A stretch of DNA of 38,413 bases, taken from IMG/VR virus record IMGVR_UViG_3300028581_000105, positions 1-38,413 of that record. One strand, written 5' to 3'. Shown here piece by piece: positions 24,324 through 31,271 of the stretch. The position numbers and the translations under genes are program-made. Origin of the DNA: a virus. Under the pieces are notes generated by a model. It did no database searches. It was not told where the DNA came from and saw nothing but the letters and a program-made list of their open reading frames with translations. Every line of letters begins with the position of its first letter. Position 1 is the first letter of the stretch.

Positions 24324-25598
24324 TTAAGAAACTAATATTTTAGCTTTTATAGGTTTATCAAAAATATCTTCTCCGGCAGCGTTGGGTTGTATATCAATAG
24401 TTTGTCGTTTTTTAAGGGTAACACCTTGGTTAATTTTACAAACTAGAGCGTTATTATTAAACTCTACAATAAAAACTGTGTTATCAGTAATTTTTTTACT
24501 TTTTCTGATTTTTGTTTCTCCATTGTAACTTGTGCCTCCGATAATATTTTTTATTTCATTAAAAACCGACTGTTGTTCAGGATCTAAACCAGAATCATTT
24601 AACTCTAATTTTACATTAGCTAGTAAACCATTTTCAGGTAAAGTGTTTATTAGTCCATTCCATTTAGTTGAATCACCACCTTTTTTACTGCCATAATTTT
24701 GGATATCTCCAGCTCTTCGTGCTTTTGCTTTAGGTCCTAAAGTAATATCTTTGATATAAATTCTGCCTTCATAACCTTTGGAATCGTCAGTCTTCTCTTC
24801 TGTGGGATTAACATCCACTTCTAAAAGTAATTCTTCTATTTCATTAAAAATATTTTCTTGTGTTTTACCAGGATTCGGTTTGGTTGCTAAAAATTTTTTA
24901 TTGTTAACAACAAATTTAAAAAACCCGTTTAAATCATTGAAAAGAGTTTCTTTGTTAACCTTCCCTCCACCTTTTCCCTCTTTTTCTTTATCAACATCTT
25001 TTTCTTCTTTACCATTTTCATCATCAGAACCTTTTTTCATAACACCCAATAAATCACTACTTAGAATAACATTATAAAATTTACCTTTATTACTTCCAGA
25101 TTCAGCTTTTAAAGCTCTGATACTTTTTTTAGTACCAGGTAAATTGGTGACCACTTCTTTTTCATCGAATTGAATTGTAAATGACGTATCACCACCCTCT
25201 GTTTTAACCTCTAATATAAAAGGTGAATCACTTATAACTCTTGCTAACGTACTAAATTTTGGTGGTTTGGGGATATTAAACTCTTCCTGTAATTCCGGTA
25301 CCTGCAGTACAAAATCAAATTCAAAAGGTTCTATAGCTAACTGTTCAGTGGTCATGATGCCATCTAATTCTGGAATGGCGTATACACCTAATTTTTGTAA
25401 TCTACCCTTAACTCTGTCTAAAGCATCTTCACCTGCCGCAATGTTTGCCGCACCCTTATCACCAGTTATTTCGGCTTCAGAACCACCAAACTTACCATAA
25501 GGGTCCATTAGGGCGTCTTTAACTTTTGTACCCCTACTTCTAGGGTCGGACAATGTCGCCTCTTTTAATTCTTGTTTTATTATTTTTTTAATATCCAT
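24324..25598 (-). CDS. Unknown structural-region protein with leader-like N-terminus
   Basis: The 424-residue product starts MDIKKIIKQELKEATLSDPR. I chose ATG at 25598 because the longer frame to 25655 runs back through a terminator hairpin and the promoter motif. The first 13 residues are a basic amphipathic helix with LKE, like the leader shared by five genes at 28-33 kb. The body has an acidic low-complexity linker (KEEKDVDKEKEGKGGGK near 200) and folded parts (FEFDFVLQVPELQEEF; GRIYIKDITLGPKAKARRAG). It has no recognised family. Its position directly before the tape measure suggests a tail or baseplate component. Confidence 0.8.
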   Translation of the reverse strand: MDIKKIIKQELKEATLSDPRSRGTKVKDALMDPYGKFGGSEAEITGDKGAANIAAGEDALDRVKGRLQKLGVYAIPELDGIMTTEQLAIEPFEFDFVLQVPELQEEFNIPKPPKFSTLARVISDSPFILEVKTEGGDTSFTIQFDEKEVVTNLPGTKKSIRALKAESGSNKGKFYNVILSSDLLGVMKKGSDDENGKEEKDVDKEKEGKGGGKVNKETLFNDLNGFFKFVVNNKKFLATKPNPGKTQENIFNEIEELLLEVDVNPTEEKTDDSKGYEGRIYIKDITLGPKAKARRAGDIQNYGSKKGGDSTKWNGLINTLPENGLLANVKLELNDSGLDPEQQSVFNEIKNIIGGTSYNGETKIRKSKKITDNTVFIVEFNNNALVCKINQGVTLKKRQTIDIQPNAAGEDIFDKPIKAKILVS

Positions 25599-25614
25599 GA
25601 AAATGGTTTTTATT

Positions 25615-25622
25615 ATAAATAT
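25615..25622 (-). promoter_or_regulatory. Candidate late promoter motif before 24324-25598
   Basis: ATATTTATAA on the minus strand lies 16 bases before the ATG at 25598 and just after a terminator. This gives a clean terminator-promoter-gene order and supports the promoter reading of this motif. Confidence 0.5.
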
Positions 25623-25632
25623 CGTGTAAACA

Positions 25633-25659
25633 AAAAATGGGGTTATTAACCCCATTTTT
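25633..25659 (-). terminator. Rho-independent terminator after the gp26-like operon
   Basis: AAAAATGGGGTT / AACCCCATTTTT form a 12-bp stem with a 3-base loop, with a T-run on the minus strand. It begins within the stop codon of the small gene upstream. Confidence 0.88.
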
Positions 25660-25801
25660 ATTTTTTACTTTTTGATTTAACCTTATCGTATTCTTGTTTT
25701 TGTTCCTCTAGTTCTTTTTGCCATAGATCCAAATAAACCCGACGTTCCCAAACTGGTATTGCTAAAACAGCTTCATAAGAAAATCTCATATGTTTAACCA
25801 T
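25658..25801 (-). CDS. Small tail protein downstream of the gp26-like gene
   Basis: From ATG at 25801 this gives 47 residues (MVKHMRFSYEAVLAIPVWER, then a charged helical tail). GGGAG lies nine bases before the ATG. The pattern (KH.-FSYE.V...PVWERR.YL) is like the small proteins I recall after gp26 homologues in T4-like cyanophages. The frame is open upstream to a TTG at 25873, overlapping the gp26-like gene. A longer 71-residue form, or a fusion made by frameshifting at the T7 run in the overlap, cannot be excluded. The gene ends at the operon terminator. Confidence 0.65.
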   Translation of the reverse strand: MVKHMRFSYEAVLAIPVWERRVYLDLWQKELEEQKQEYDKVKSKSKK

Positions 25802-25829
25802 ATAATAAATCTCCCTCCTAAGGGCGATA

Positions 25830-26600
25830 CTATATTCTAACGTTAGGCCAAAAAAAGTTGAGTCCGATGGCAACTGGAGCTTGAAAGGTACCTGTCGGCC
25901 CCTCCACTTCCACCGACATGTCTATACCTGGTTCAATCGAATCTGAGTATTCTCTAAATTTAAGAGAATCAAAAGCTGGCATCACATTAACGTATTGTTG
26001 AATGTAGTTAATATCACGGTTACCATCAATTTCTTTAATTTGTGCTTGTAACCTATAAGTTAACATATTGGAAACTTGTGATTTAGTTGCTTTTTCGTAT
26101 TTTTCAGCACGAGACATAATCGACTTTTCATCACCAACGGTTAAAAGTTTAAATTTAATTTTCAGTTTACTTTTTGGAAGTTCAAAAGAAAATTCACCTC
26201 TTTCGTCTGGTTCAACACCATCAGGGAGTTCTTTATTTTTAAGTTCACTTAAATTGATCTCATAATCAAATTCAACACCACTACCTGGGTCGGTTAACTT
26301 AACTGGGTACATTTCACCGTAACCTGTGGCTCTCAACCAAATCATGATGGCATTTCTATCACCCACCAAAAGGTCTTCCATTGGAACTGGGGATTCTTTA
26401 ATTTTTCTTTCTAAAAGATATTCTAAAACCTTCCCACTTTTAATTAAATTTTGGGAGGTTAGGATGTTTTCGTCCATTGCGGTAAGATACTCAACTTTTA
26501 CCATACCATTTTGACCTGGGTATAAAAGCCCTTTTGAAGGTAATGGAATAACATCGAATGGAACTTGAATTTGAAACTCTTGGGTTTGTTGTTTTGACAT
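25830..26600 (-). CDS. 26: gp26-like baseplate hub/assembly protein (T4 baseplate family)
   Basis: The 256-residue protein contains VIPLPSKGLLYPGQNGMVKV, YLTAMDENILTSQNLIKSG, DLLVGDRNAIMIWLRATGYG, FKLLTVGDEKSIMSRAEKYE, MPAFDSLKFREY and a C-terminal GLNFFWPN. The order PLPSKG..YP, TA.DE.IL, DRN....R...YG and the final FF.P is the pattern of the T4_baseplate family, needed for hub assembly. Spacing to the divergent Dda gene is 125 bases, with a near match to the late motif (CTATTTAT at 26676-26683). Confidence 0.85.
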   Translation of the reverse strand: MSKQQTQEFQIQVPFDVIPLPSKGLLYPGQNGMVKVEYLTAMDENILTSQNLIKSGKVLEYLLERKIKESPVPMEDLLVGDRNAIMIWLRATGYGEMYPVKLTDPGSGVEFDYEINLSELKNKELPDGVEPDERGEFSFELPKSKLKIKFKLLTVGDEKSIMSRAEKYEKATKSQVSNMLTYRLQAQIKEIDGNRDINYIQQYVNVMPAFDSLKFREYSDSIEPGIDMSVEVEGPTGTFQAPVAIGLNFFWPNVRI

Positions 26601-26725
26601 TTTAAAACTTTTTTAATATACTTATTATTTGTAACTAACTTTAAACTTTATGCTTTAATAGTAAAGTTTATAAAAATAAATAGTTATTTTTTGATTTTTT
26701 TTTACTATATTTAAAAAAAAGTTTA

Positions 26726-28096
26726 ATGGAGACTGAAATATTAAAACCTAAGATAGTACTTAACCCTGAACAACAGTTAGCGGTTAATCAAATAACAGAA
26801 TTTATAAAAAAAGGAAGTTCTGATGAATGGTTTATGTTAGAAGGAAAAGCTGGGGTTGGAAAAACAACAGTGGTTACCGAATGTTTAAAACCTTTTCTTT
26901 CTAAAAAAAGAATTATACTTTCAGCCCTTTCACATAAAGCAAAAAAAGTTATATTAGGAAAAATCAAAGAAAACTTTGATGAAGCAGAACTTAGGGGTCT
27001 TTATGCTTCTAGTGTTGCTTCCATGTTAGGTATGACGTTTGATTTGGAAACGGGTAAATTCGTTAAAATATACGGCAAGAAAAAACCAACCATTAAAATG
27101 GTAGATGTTATTGTTGTCGACGAAGCTTCTATGATTAACGAAGAAGGTTTGGCTTTAATAATGTCGGAAAAAAAGAAATCAGCGAAAGTTATTTTCTTAG
27201 GGGATATTGGACAGTTACCACCAATTAGAGAAGTTGATGATGAAAATAGTGGAAAACCTAGCTCAACATTTAAAACAAAAAACAAATATAAGTTAACCAA
27301 AAGGGTTCGACAAACAGAAAATAGTTCCATATTACCTTATTCAGATTATTACTGGAATAATTCCGTTTTAAATACAGAACCTGAAGAAGACCCAGTTCCT
27401 TTAGAAATCCGAAAAAACACTTCTGAAATTATTTTTACAACCAATTTAGAAAAAACAATTATTGAAAATAAAGAACACTTTTTAAAGTTAAAAGAAGTTC
27501 AGAATCAAGATTTAATTAAAGTTATTGTTTATAAAAACAAAACCAGAGAAGCAATTAATTGGTATATTAGAACTATTATATATGGAGAACCAAAAGAATT
27601 TGAAATAGGTGATGTTCTTATTTTTAATGATAACTACAGTGAAGGTGATGAAATTATGGTGGAAAACGCAACCGAAGTTACAATTGTTGGCATCAAAAAA
27701 GAAAAGTTTAATGCAAAATGGGATGGTTATAAATTAGACGTTACCGATAATGAAAGTTTTTGGACCGTGGATGTTTTATCAAAAACAAGTTTAGAGGTTT
27801 ATAATAAACATATTTCAGACCTTTTTAAAGCCGCAAAAAATCTACCCTTTGGAAAAGAAAGAAACCGACAATTAAAAAAAGCTTGGGATTCCAAAAGAAG
27901 GTTCGCAAATTTAGATTTTGGTTATGCAATAACATCACATAAAAGCCAAGGGTCGACATATAAATACGTTATTGTTGTTGAAGACGATATTTTATCGGTT
28001 TCAATGATAAATGAAGTTGAGAAATCACAATCGTTATATACAGCAATAACCAGGGCGTCAGATAAGGTTTGGATTGTTTCGGAATTAAATGCATAA
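26726..28096 (+). CDS. dda: Dda-like SF1B DNA helicase
   Basis: This is a 5'-3' helicase acting at origins, R-loops and stalled forks in T4-like phages. The 456-residue product (T4 Dda 439) has Walker A GKAGVGKTT at 40-48, motif II VVDEAS at 130-135, motif III GDIGQLPPI at 159-167, motif V GYAITSHKSQGST at 399-411, and motif VI YTAITRASDKVWIV at 438-451. It stands alone on the plus strand between minus-strand tail genes, as early genes often do. A TATATTTA close to the -7 box lies 13 bases before the ATG but lacks a correctly spaced TTG. It converges with the gene at 28124. Confidence 0.93.
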   Translation: METEILKPKIVLNPEQQLAVNQITEFIKKGSSDEWFMLEGKAGVGKTTVVTECLKPFLSKKRIILSALSHKAKKVILGKIKENFDEAELRGLYASSVASMLGMTFDLETGKFVKIYGKKKPTIKMVDVIVVDEASMINEEGLALIMSEKKKSAKVIFLGDIGQLPPIREVDDENSGKPSSTFKTKNKYKLTKRVRQTENSSILPYSDYYWNNSVLNTEPEEDPVPLEIRKNTSEIIFTTNLEKTIIENKEHFLKLKEVQNQDLIKVIVYKNKTREAINWYIRTIIYGEPKEFEIGDVLIFNDNYSEGDEIMVENATEVTIVGIKKEKFNAKWDGYKLDVTDNESFWTVDVLSKTSLEVYNKHISDLFKAAKNLPFGKERNRQLKKAWDSKRRFANLDFGYAITSHKSQGSTYKYVIVVEDDILSVSMINEVEKSQSLYTAITRASDKVWIVSELNA

Positions 28097-28123
28097 TTTT
28101 AATTTATCACAAAAGCCTATGGC

Positions 28124-29401
28124 CTAAAGACTTGCTTTATCCCAGTTAAGTTTCTTAAAAGATGTCGTTTTATATGTTGTTAACACATTTCTTTTATGGG
28201 TTATCTCCAGCATATACACGCATAAAGCCATGGCTTCTTCATAACTTAAACCATAATCTTCGTTTAATTTTAACCAAATTTGTTGATGATCTATCCATAA
28301 AAGAGGAACTTTTCCACCTTTGTTAATGTCATCCGCCATTAAAGTTTCACCCATTTCATTCTTATAAAGCATCCATCCTGAGTGTTTTTTTGATTCTACC
28401 ATCCTTAAACTGGACATTAAATCATATAAAAATTTGTACCTTTCTTCTTTTTGTTTCTTGGTGGGTACATAGATTCTTTCTAAACCTGAGTCTCCGTATG
28501 TTTTTGGGTTTATACAATAAAAACCTGTAGCATCCCCGTTAATTTTTTCTAAAATAGAATATACCGTAGATTTAAATTCAGGCCTACCATTTCCATACAT
28601 GCTATTACTAGGTACCAAAACAAAATCATCAGGATTTTTTTCATTTATATATGGTTTAATATTTAAAACAGCTAAAGGATTATTGATATTTTTATCATTT
28701 TTATTAATTAAATAAGAAATTAAAGAACCTTCTTTAACTTCATGGATTAAATATTTAACATTTTCACCCTCTTCTTTTCTATCTTCAATTTCAGATTTTA
28801 AGTTTTTTATTTTTTTTAAAATATTAACATAATTTGGGTCTTCTTTTTGTAAAGAACTTAATTTATTATTTAAGGTGTTCATTTGGTTAAATAACACCTC
28901 AACTCTTTTAGAACTAGTATGACCCATTGTCATACAGTTAGTCCAATTTCTATCGGTATCAGAACCCGCAATATCATAAGGATGACGAGAAATAACAACC
29001 ATTAAATTATCGATATCAGAGGTTAAAGCTTTTCTTGCTTCATCGGAAACAAACTTTTTCATTAAATCATCAGCTTTTAATCTAGTTAAAACTTTACCGA
29101 TCGAGGTTGTGTTTTTAGACTCACCAAATTTAGCAATACCTTTAATATAATCCAAAACTTGATATCCATTTTGAGTTAAAAAATCAGTAACTTCTTTTTC
29201 AACATTAGAAACAGGGCCAGATTTTTCTTCTTTTCCTAGTGGTATGTAAATACGATAATAATTTTTATCATGTTCATATTCATCACCTAATTTTTTAAAA
29301 ATATCGGTATATCTTTCACGATTAAAAGCTTTAACATATTTTCTAAATTGGGATGGTTTTAAGGCTTCTTGTAATAATATTTTATGGATTATGTTTCTCA
29401 T
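28124..29401 (-). CDS. Putative internal/injected protein with leader, WTNCM domain and shared C-terminal domain
   Basis: The 425-residue product has three parts. Residues 1-13 (MRNIIHKILLQEA) are a capsid-targeting-like leader with LQE. Residues about 130-300 hold SRHPYDIAGSDTDRNWTNCM, LISYLINKNDKNINNPLAVL and a YG.....F..TV block, a pattern I recall from many unannotated phage proteins. Residues 324-409 (FLYDLMSSLRMVES to THKRNVLTT) are homologous to residues 34-119 of the product of 30532-30903. No catalytic function is recognised. A late motif (29418-29425) lies 16 bases before the ATG. The head-packaging idea rests on the leader only. Confidence 0.75.
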   Translation of the reverse strand: MRNIIHKILLQEALKPSQFRKYVKAFNRERYTDIFKKLGDEYEHDKNYYRIYIPLGKEEKSGPVSNVEKEVTDFLTQNGYQVLDYIKGIAKFGESKNTTSIGKVLTRLKADDLMKKFVSDEARKALTSDIDNLMVVISRHPYDIAGSDTDRNWTNCMTMGHTSSKRVEVLFNQMNTLNNKLSSLQKEDPNYVNILKKIKNLKSEIEDRKEEGENVKYLIHEVKEGSLISYLINKNDKNINNPLAVLNIKPYINEKNPDDFVLVPSNSMYGNGRPEFKSTVYSILEKINGDATGFYCINPKTYGDSGLERIYVPTKKQKEERYKFLYDLMSSLRMVESKKHSGWMLYKNEMGETLMADDINKGGKVPLLWIDHQQIWLKLNEDYGLSYEEAMALCVYMLEITHKRNVLTTYKTTSFKKLNWDKASL

Positions 29402-29417
29402 AATGAAATCTTTTTTA

Positions 29418-29425
29418 ATAAATAT
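29418..29425 (-). promoter_or_regulatory. Candidate late promoter motif before 28124-29401
   Basis: ATATTTATTA on the minus strand lies 16 bases before the ATG at 29401. It shares the short intergenic space with the divergent plus-strand promoter at 29446. Confidence 0.45.
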
Positions 29426-29445
29426 TTAGTTTTCAATAAAAAAAT

Positions 29446-29495
29446 TTGCCAAATCAAAAAACTTTCTTATATTTGTATACTAAAATTTATACAAA
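29446..29495 (+). promoter_or_regulatory. Bacteroidota-type promoter with operator-like dyad, metallopeptidase gene
   Basis: TTG at 29446-29448, 19 bases, then TATATTTG at 29468-29475 is an exact TTG-N19-TAnnTTTG promoter. A perfect inverted repeat TTTGTATA (29472-29479) / TATACAAA (29488-29495), with an 8-base spacer, overlaps the -7 box and ends at the start codon. This suggests repressor control. Confidence 0.7.
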
Positions 29496-30347
29496 ATGAA
29501 AACAACAGAAGAAAAACTTAACCGATTAAAAGAAGTTCTTTCAATACCAACATACTCACAAGATGAAAAGTTAATGATTGAATACCTCCAAAAAGTTTTA
29601 ACCGAAAAAGGTTATGGCCATTACACAGATGTACACGGTAATGTTTACGTTACTAAAGGTCAAACAGAAAGTTACCCTTGTTTTATTGCCCACACCGATA
29701 CCGTTCACAAAGTTAATTTAAATTTAACCGTTGTTGAAAGTTACCATAAGGGAGAAACCATTCTTAAAGGTGTTGATAGTTCTAACGGAAAAGCAACTGG
29801 TATTGGTGGCGATGATAAATGTGGTATTTTCTTGGCACTTGAAATGTTAGACACATTACCAAATGTTAAAGCAGCTTTCTTTGTATCTGAAGAAATTGGG
29901 TGTAGAGGTAGTATGTACGCTGACCCTGAGTTTTTTAAAAACGTTGGTTACGCCATTCAGTATGATTCGCCAGAGGGTGATTCAATGAGTTTGACTTTAA
30001 TGGGTAGATATCTTTTTAATCAAAAATCGGAGTTTGCTAACAAAGTAACTGGGTTAATTAAAGAACACGGTATTAATGATTGGGCATACCATCCTTATAC
30101 CGACGCATGGCAAATCGTTGAACAGTTTGAAATTGCTTGTTTGAATCTTGCGGCAGGATATTACCAATATCATACAGCAAATGAATATGTTTCAATCAAA
30201 GATGTTGAAAACGGATTCCAATTGGGATTAAAACTGGTTGAAACTTTGGGTGAGAAAAAATATGGTAACAAAAAAGAAAGCAAATATCAAATTTTAAATG
30301 AAGGTTATAACCAGAGAAAAAAGTTAGATTACGGATATAACGATTAA
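29496..30347 (+). CDS. M20-type zinc metallopeptidase (compact, no lid domain)
   Basis: This is a di-zinc aminopeptidase/carboxypeptidase-type hydrolase. All usual ligands are visible in the 283-residue product: AHTDTV (H66, D68), GIGGDDKCG (D106), the general base and ligand in VSEEIG (E132, E133), YDSPEGDS (D157) and YHTANEYVS (H226). Cellular M20 enzymes have about 370-420 residues, with an inserted dimerisation domain; this one lacks that insertion and keeps only the catalytic domain. It is rare in phages and may release amino acids or process a peptide signal. Both roles are inference. It is a single-gene unit, with its own promoter and strong terminator. Confidence 0.88.
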   Translation: MKTTEEKLNRLKEVLSIPTYSQDEKLMIEYLQKVLTEKGYGHYTDVHGNVYVTKGQTESYPCFIAHTDTVHKVNLNLTVVESYHKGETILKGVDSSNGKATGIGGDDKCGIFLALEMLDTLPNVKAAFFVSEEIGCRGSMYADPEFFKNVGYAIQYDSPEGDSMSLTLMGRYLFNQKSEFANKVTGLIKEHGINDWAYHPYTDAWQIVEQFEIACLNLAAGYYQYHTANEYVSIKDVENGFQLGLKLVETLGEKKYGNKKESKYQILNEGYNQRKKLDYGYND

Positions 30348-30373
30348 AAAAAGGGACTCTAGGTCCCTTTTTT
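30347..30373 (+). terminator. Rho-independent terminator of the metallopeptidase gene
   Basis: AAAAAAGGGAC (30347-30357) and GTCCCTTTTTT (30363-30373) form an 11-bp stem with a 5-base loop and a T6 tail, starting at the stop codon. Confidence 0.92.
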
Positions 30374-30418
30374 GTATTATATAAAATACGGTAATTTAAT
30401 TTTTAAGATAAAGCCATT

Positions 30419-30616
30419 AACACCCTTCGTTTATGGGTCATTTCCAGCATACGGTACTCGCTGGATTGCCGATTATCGGATGTCAATACCTTTCGTTTAT
30501 GTGTCATTTCCAGCGTTTATTCACTCGCCAATTATAAATCATCAGTTGTCAATACCTTTCGTTTATGGGTCATCTCCAACATACGTAAGCATAAAGCCTT
30601 AATATCTTCCGTTTTT
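30419..30616. repeat. Three degenerate 66-bp tandem repeats at the 3' end of gene 30532-30903
   Basis: Units start at 30419, 30485 and 30551, each with a well-conserved first part (AATACCTTTCGTTTATGGGT, then CATTTCCAGC). The unit at 30551 codes on the minus strand for the end of gene 30532-30903 (RMLEMTHKRKVLTTDDL). The other two stay in the same reading frame (TLEMTHKRKVLTSDN and RMLEMTHKRRVLMALS) but lie beyond two TAA stops. They look like decayed duplications of a 22-codon segment. Confidence 0.85.
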
Positions 30617-30903
30617 AAACCATAACCTCTTAATTTTACCCAGATTCTGTCATAATCAACATATAAACTAGGGTTTTTGGTACCGGTATTGATATCATCT
30701 GCCATTAAATTTTCCCCATTTTCATTCTTGTACACCATCCAATTTTTCGATTTTTCTGATTCTGATTCTACCATCTTTAAACTGGACATTAGATCATATA
30801 AAAATTCTTCAGCAGGGGTAAATTGTTTAACATTCTGTTGAACCCATTCAAAATTTTCAGGGTCAAATTCTTCTTTTAATATTTTTTTAATTAAGTTTTT
30901 CAT
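30532..30903 (-). CDS. Small leader-bearing protein, paralogue of the C-terminal domain of 28124-29401
   Basis: The 123-residue product starts MKNLIKKILKEEFDPENF, a basic amphipathic leader with LKE. Residues 34-119 (FLYDLMSSLKMVES, NWMVYKNENGENLMADDI, MLEMTHKRKVLTT) align closely with residues 324-409 of the 425-residue protein at 28124. It thus looks like a version lacking the middle domain. It is the last gene of an operon beginning at 32928, and its start overlaps the preceding stop (ATGA). Function unknown. The 3' end lies in a 66-bp tandem repeat. Confidence 0.75.
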   Translation of the reverse strand: MKNLIKKILKEEFDPENFEWVQQNVKQFTPAEEFLYDLMSSLKMVESESEKSKNWMVYKNENGENLMADDINTGTKNPSLYVDYDRIWVKLRGYGLKTEDIKALCLRMLEMTHKRKVLTTDDL

Positions 30904-31271
30904 TTTAAAGTTAAAAGATATTTTAACTTATTTATTTCTCCAAGCATTTCATCACGAATATTTAACAAATCGGTATCTTTTTGTGGGTCTAAAGAATTAC
31001 TTAAAGACATTAAAAATTCTAAATTTTGATTTAAAAATTCGTTTAATCCCAAGTCATTGGTATTTTTTAAAACAATGGTTCCTTCACCTGAAGCAAATTC
31101 AACACGGCCATATTTACCCATGTAAACTTCAATAAAGCCGTCAATAAGGCCGTTTAATGCATCATAAATACCGCCGTAAGCGTTATGTCTTGCATATGAT
31201 TTTGTTTGCCAATGTAAAACTCTAAATTGTTCTTGTAGAGTTATAAAGTTAATCATTAATTGTTCTTTCAT
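30900..31271 (-). CDS. Dps/ferritin-like protein (DUF5856-type)
   Basis: The 123-residue, all-helical protein contains LHWQTKSYARHNAYGGIYDA followed by LNGLIDGFIEVYMGKYGR. H20, H29, D44 and E48 match the ferroxidase ligand order of Dps (H..H...D...E). The H-to-D spacing of 15 and D-to-E spacing of 4 are as in E. coli Dps; the two His are three residues closer. This suggests an iron-oxidising or cage-forming protein protecting DNA, or a structural use of the fold. Overlaps TAATG (upstream) and ATGA (downstream) show operon coupling with the caspase-like peptidase and the small paralogue. No leader is seen. Confidence 0.75.
   Translation of the reverse strand: MKEQLMINFITLQEQFRVLHWQTKSYARHNAYGGIYDALNGLIDGFIEVYMGKYGRVEFASGEGTIVLKNTNDLGLNEFLNQNLEFLMSLSNSLDPQKDTDLLNIRDEMLGEINKLKYLLTLK

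Noticed and set aside
25598-25655. Longer start of the 424-residue protein (MGLITPFFVY...)
   Set aside because: This extension is translated terminator and promoter sequence; the ATG at 25598 fits the leader pattern of other genes.
28097-28123. Terminator between the convergent Dda and 28124 genes
   Set aside because: Only a short GCC/GGC stem is present (AAGCCTATGGCCT), without a convincing T-run; too weak to call.
30419-30616. Repeats as a CRISPR array or diversity-generating template
   Set aside because: Units are contiguous 66-bp coding repeats without spacers, differences are not adenine-specific, and no reverse transcriptase or Cas gene is present.
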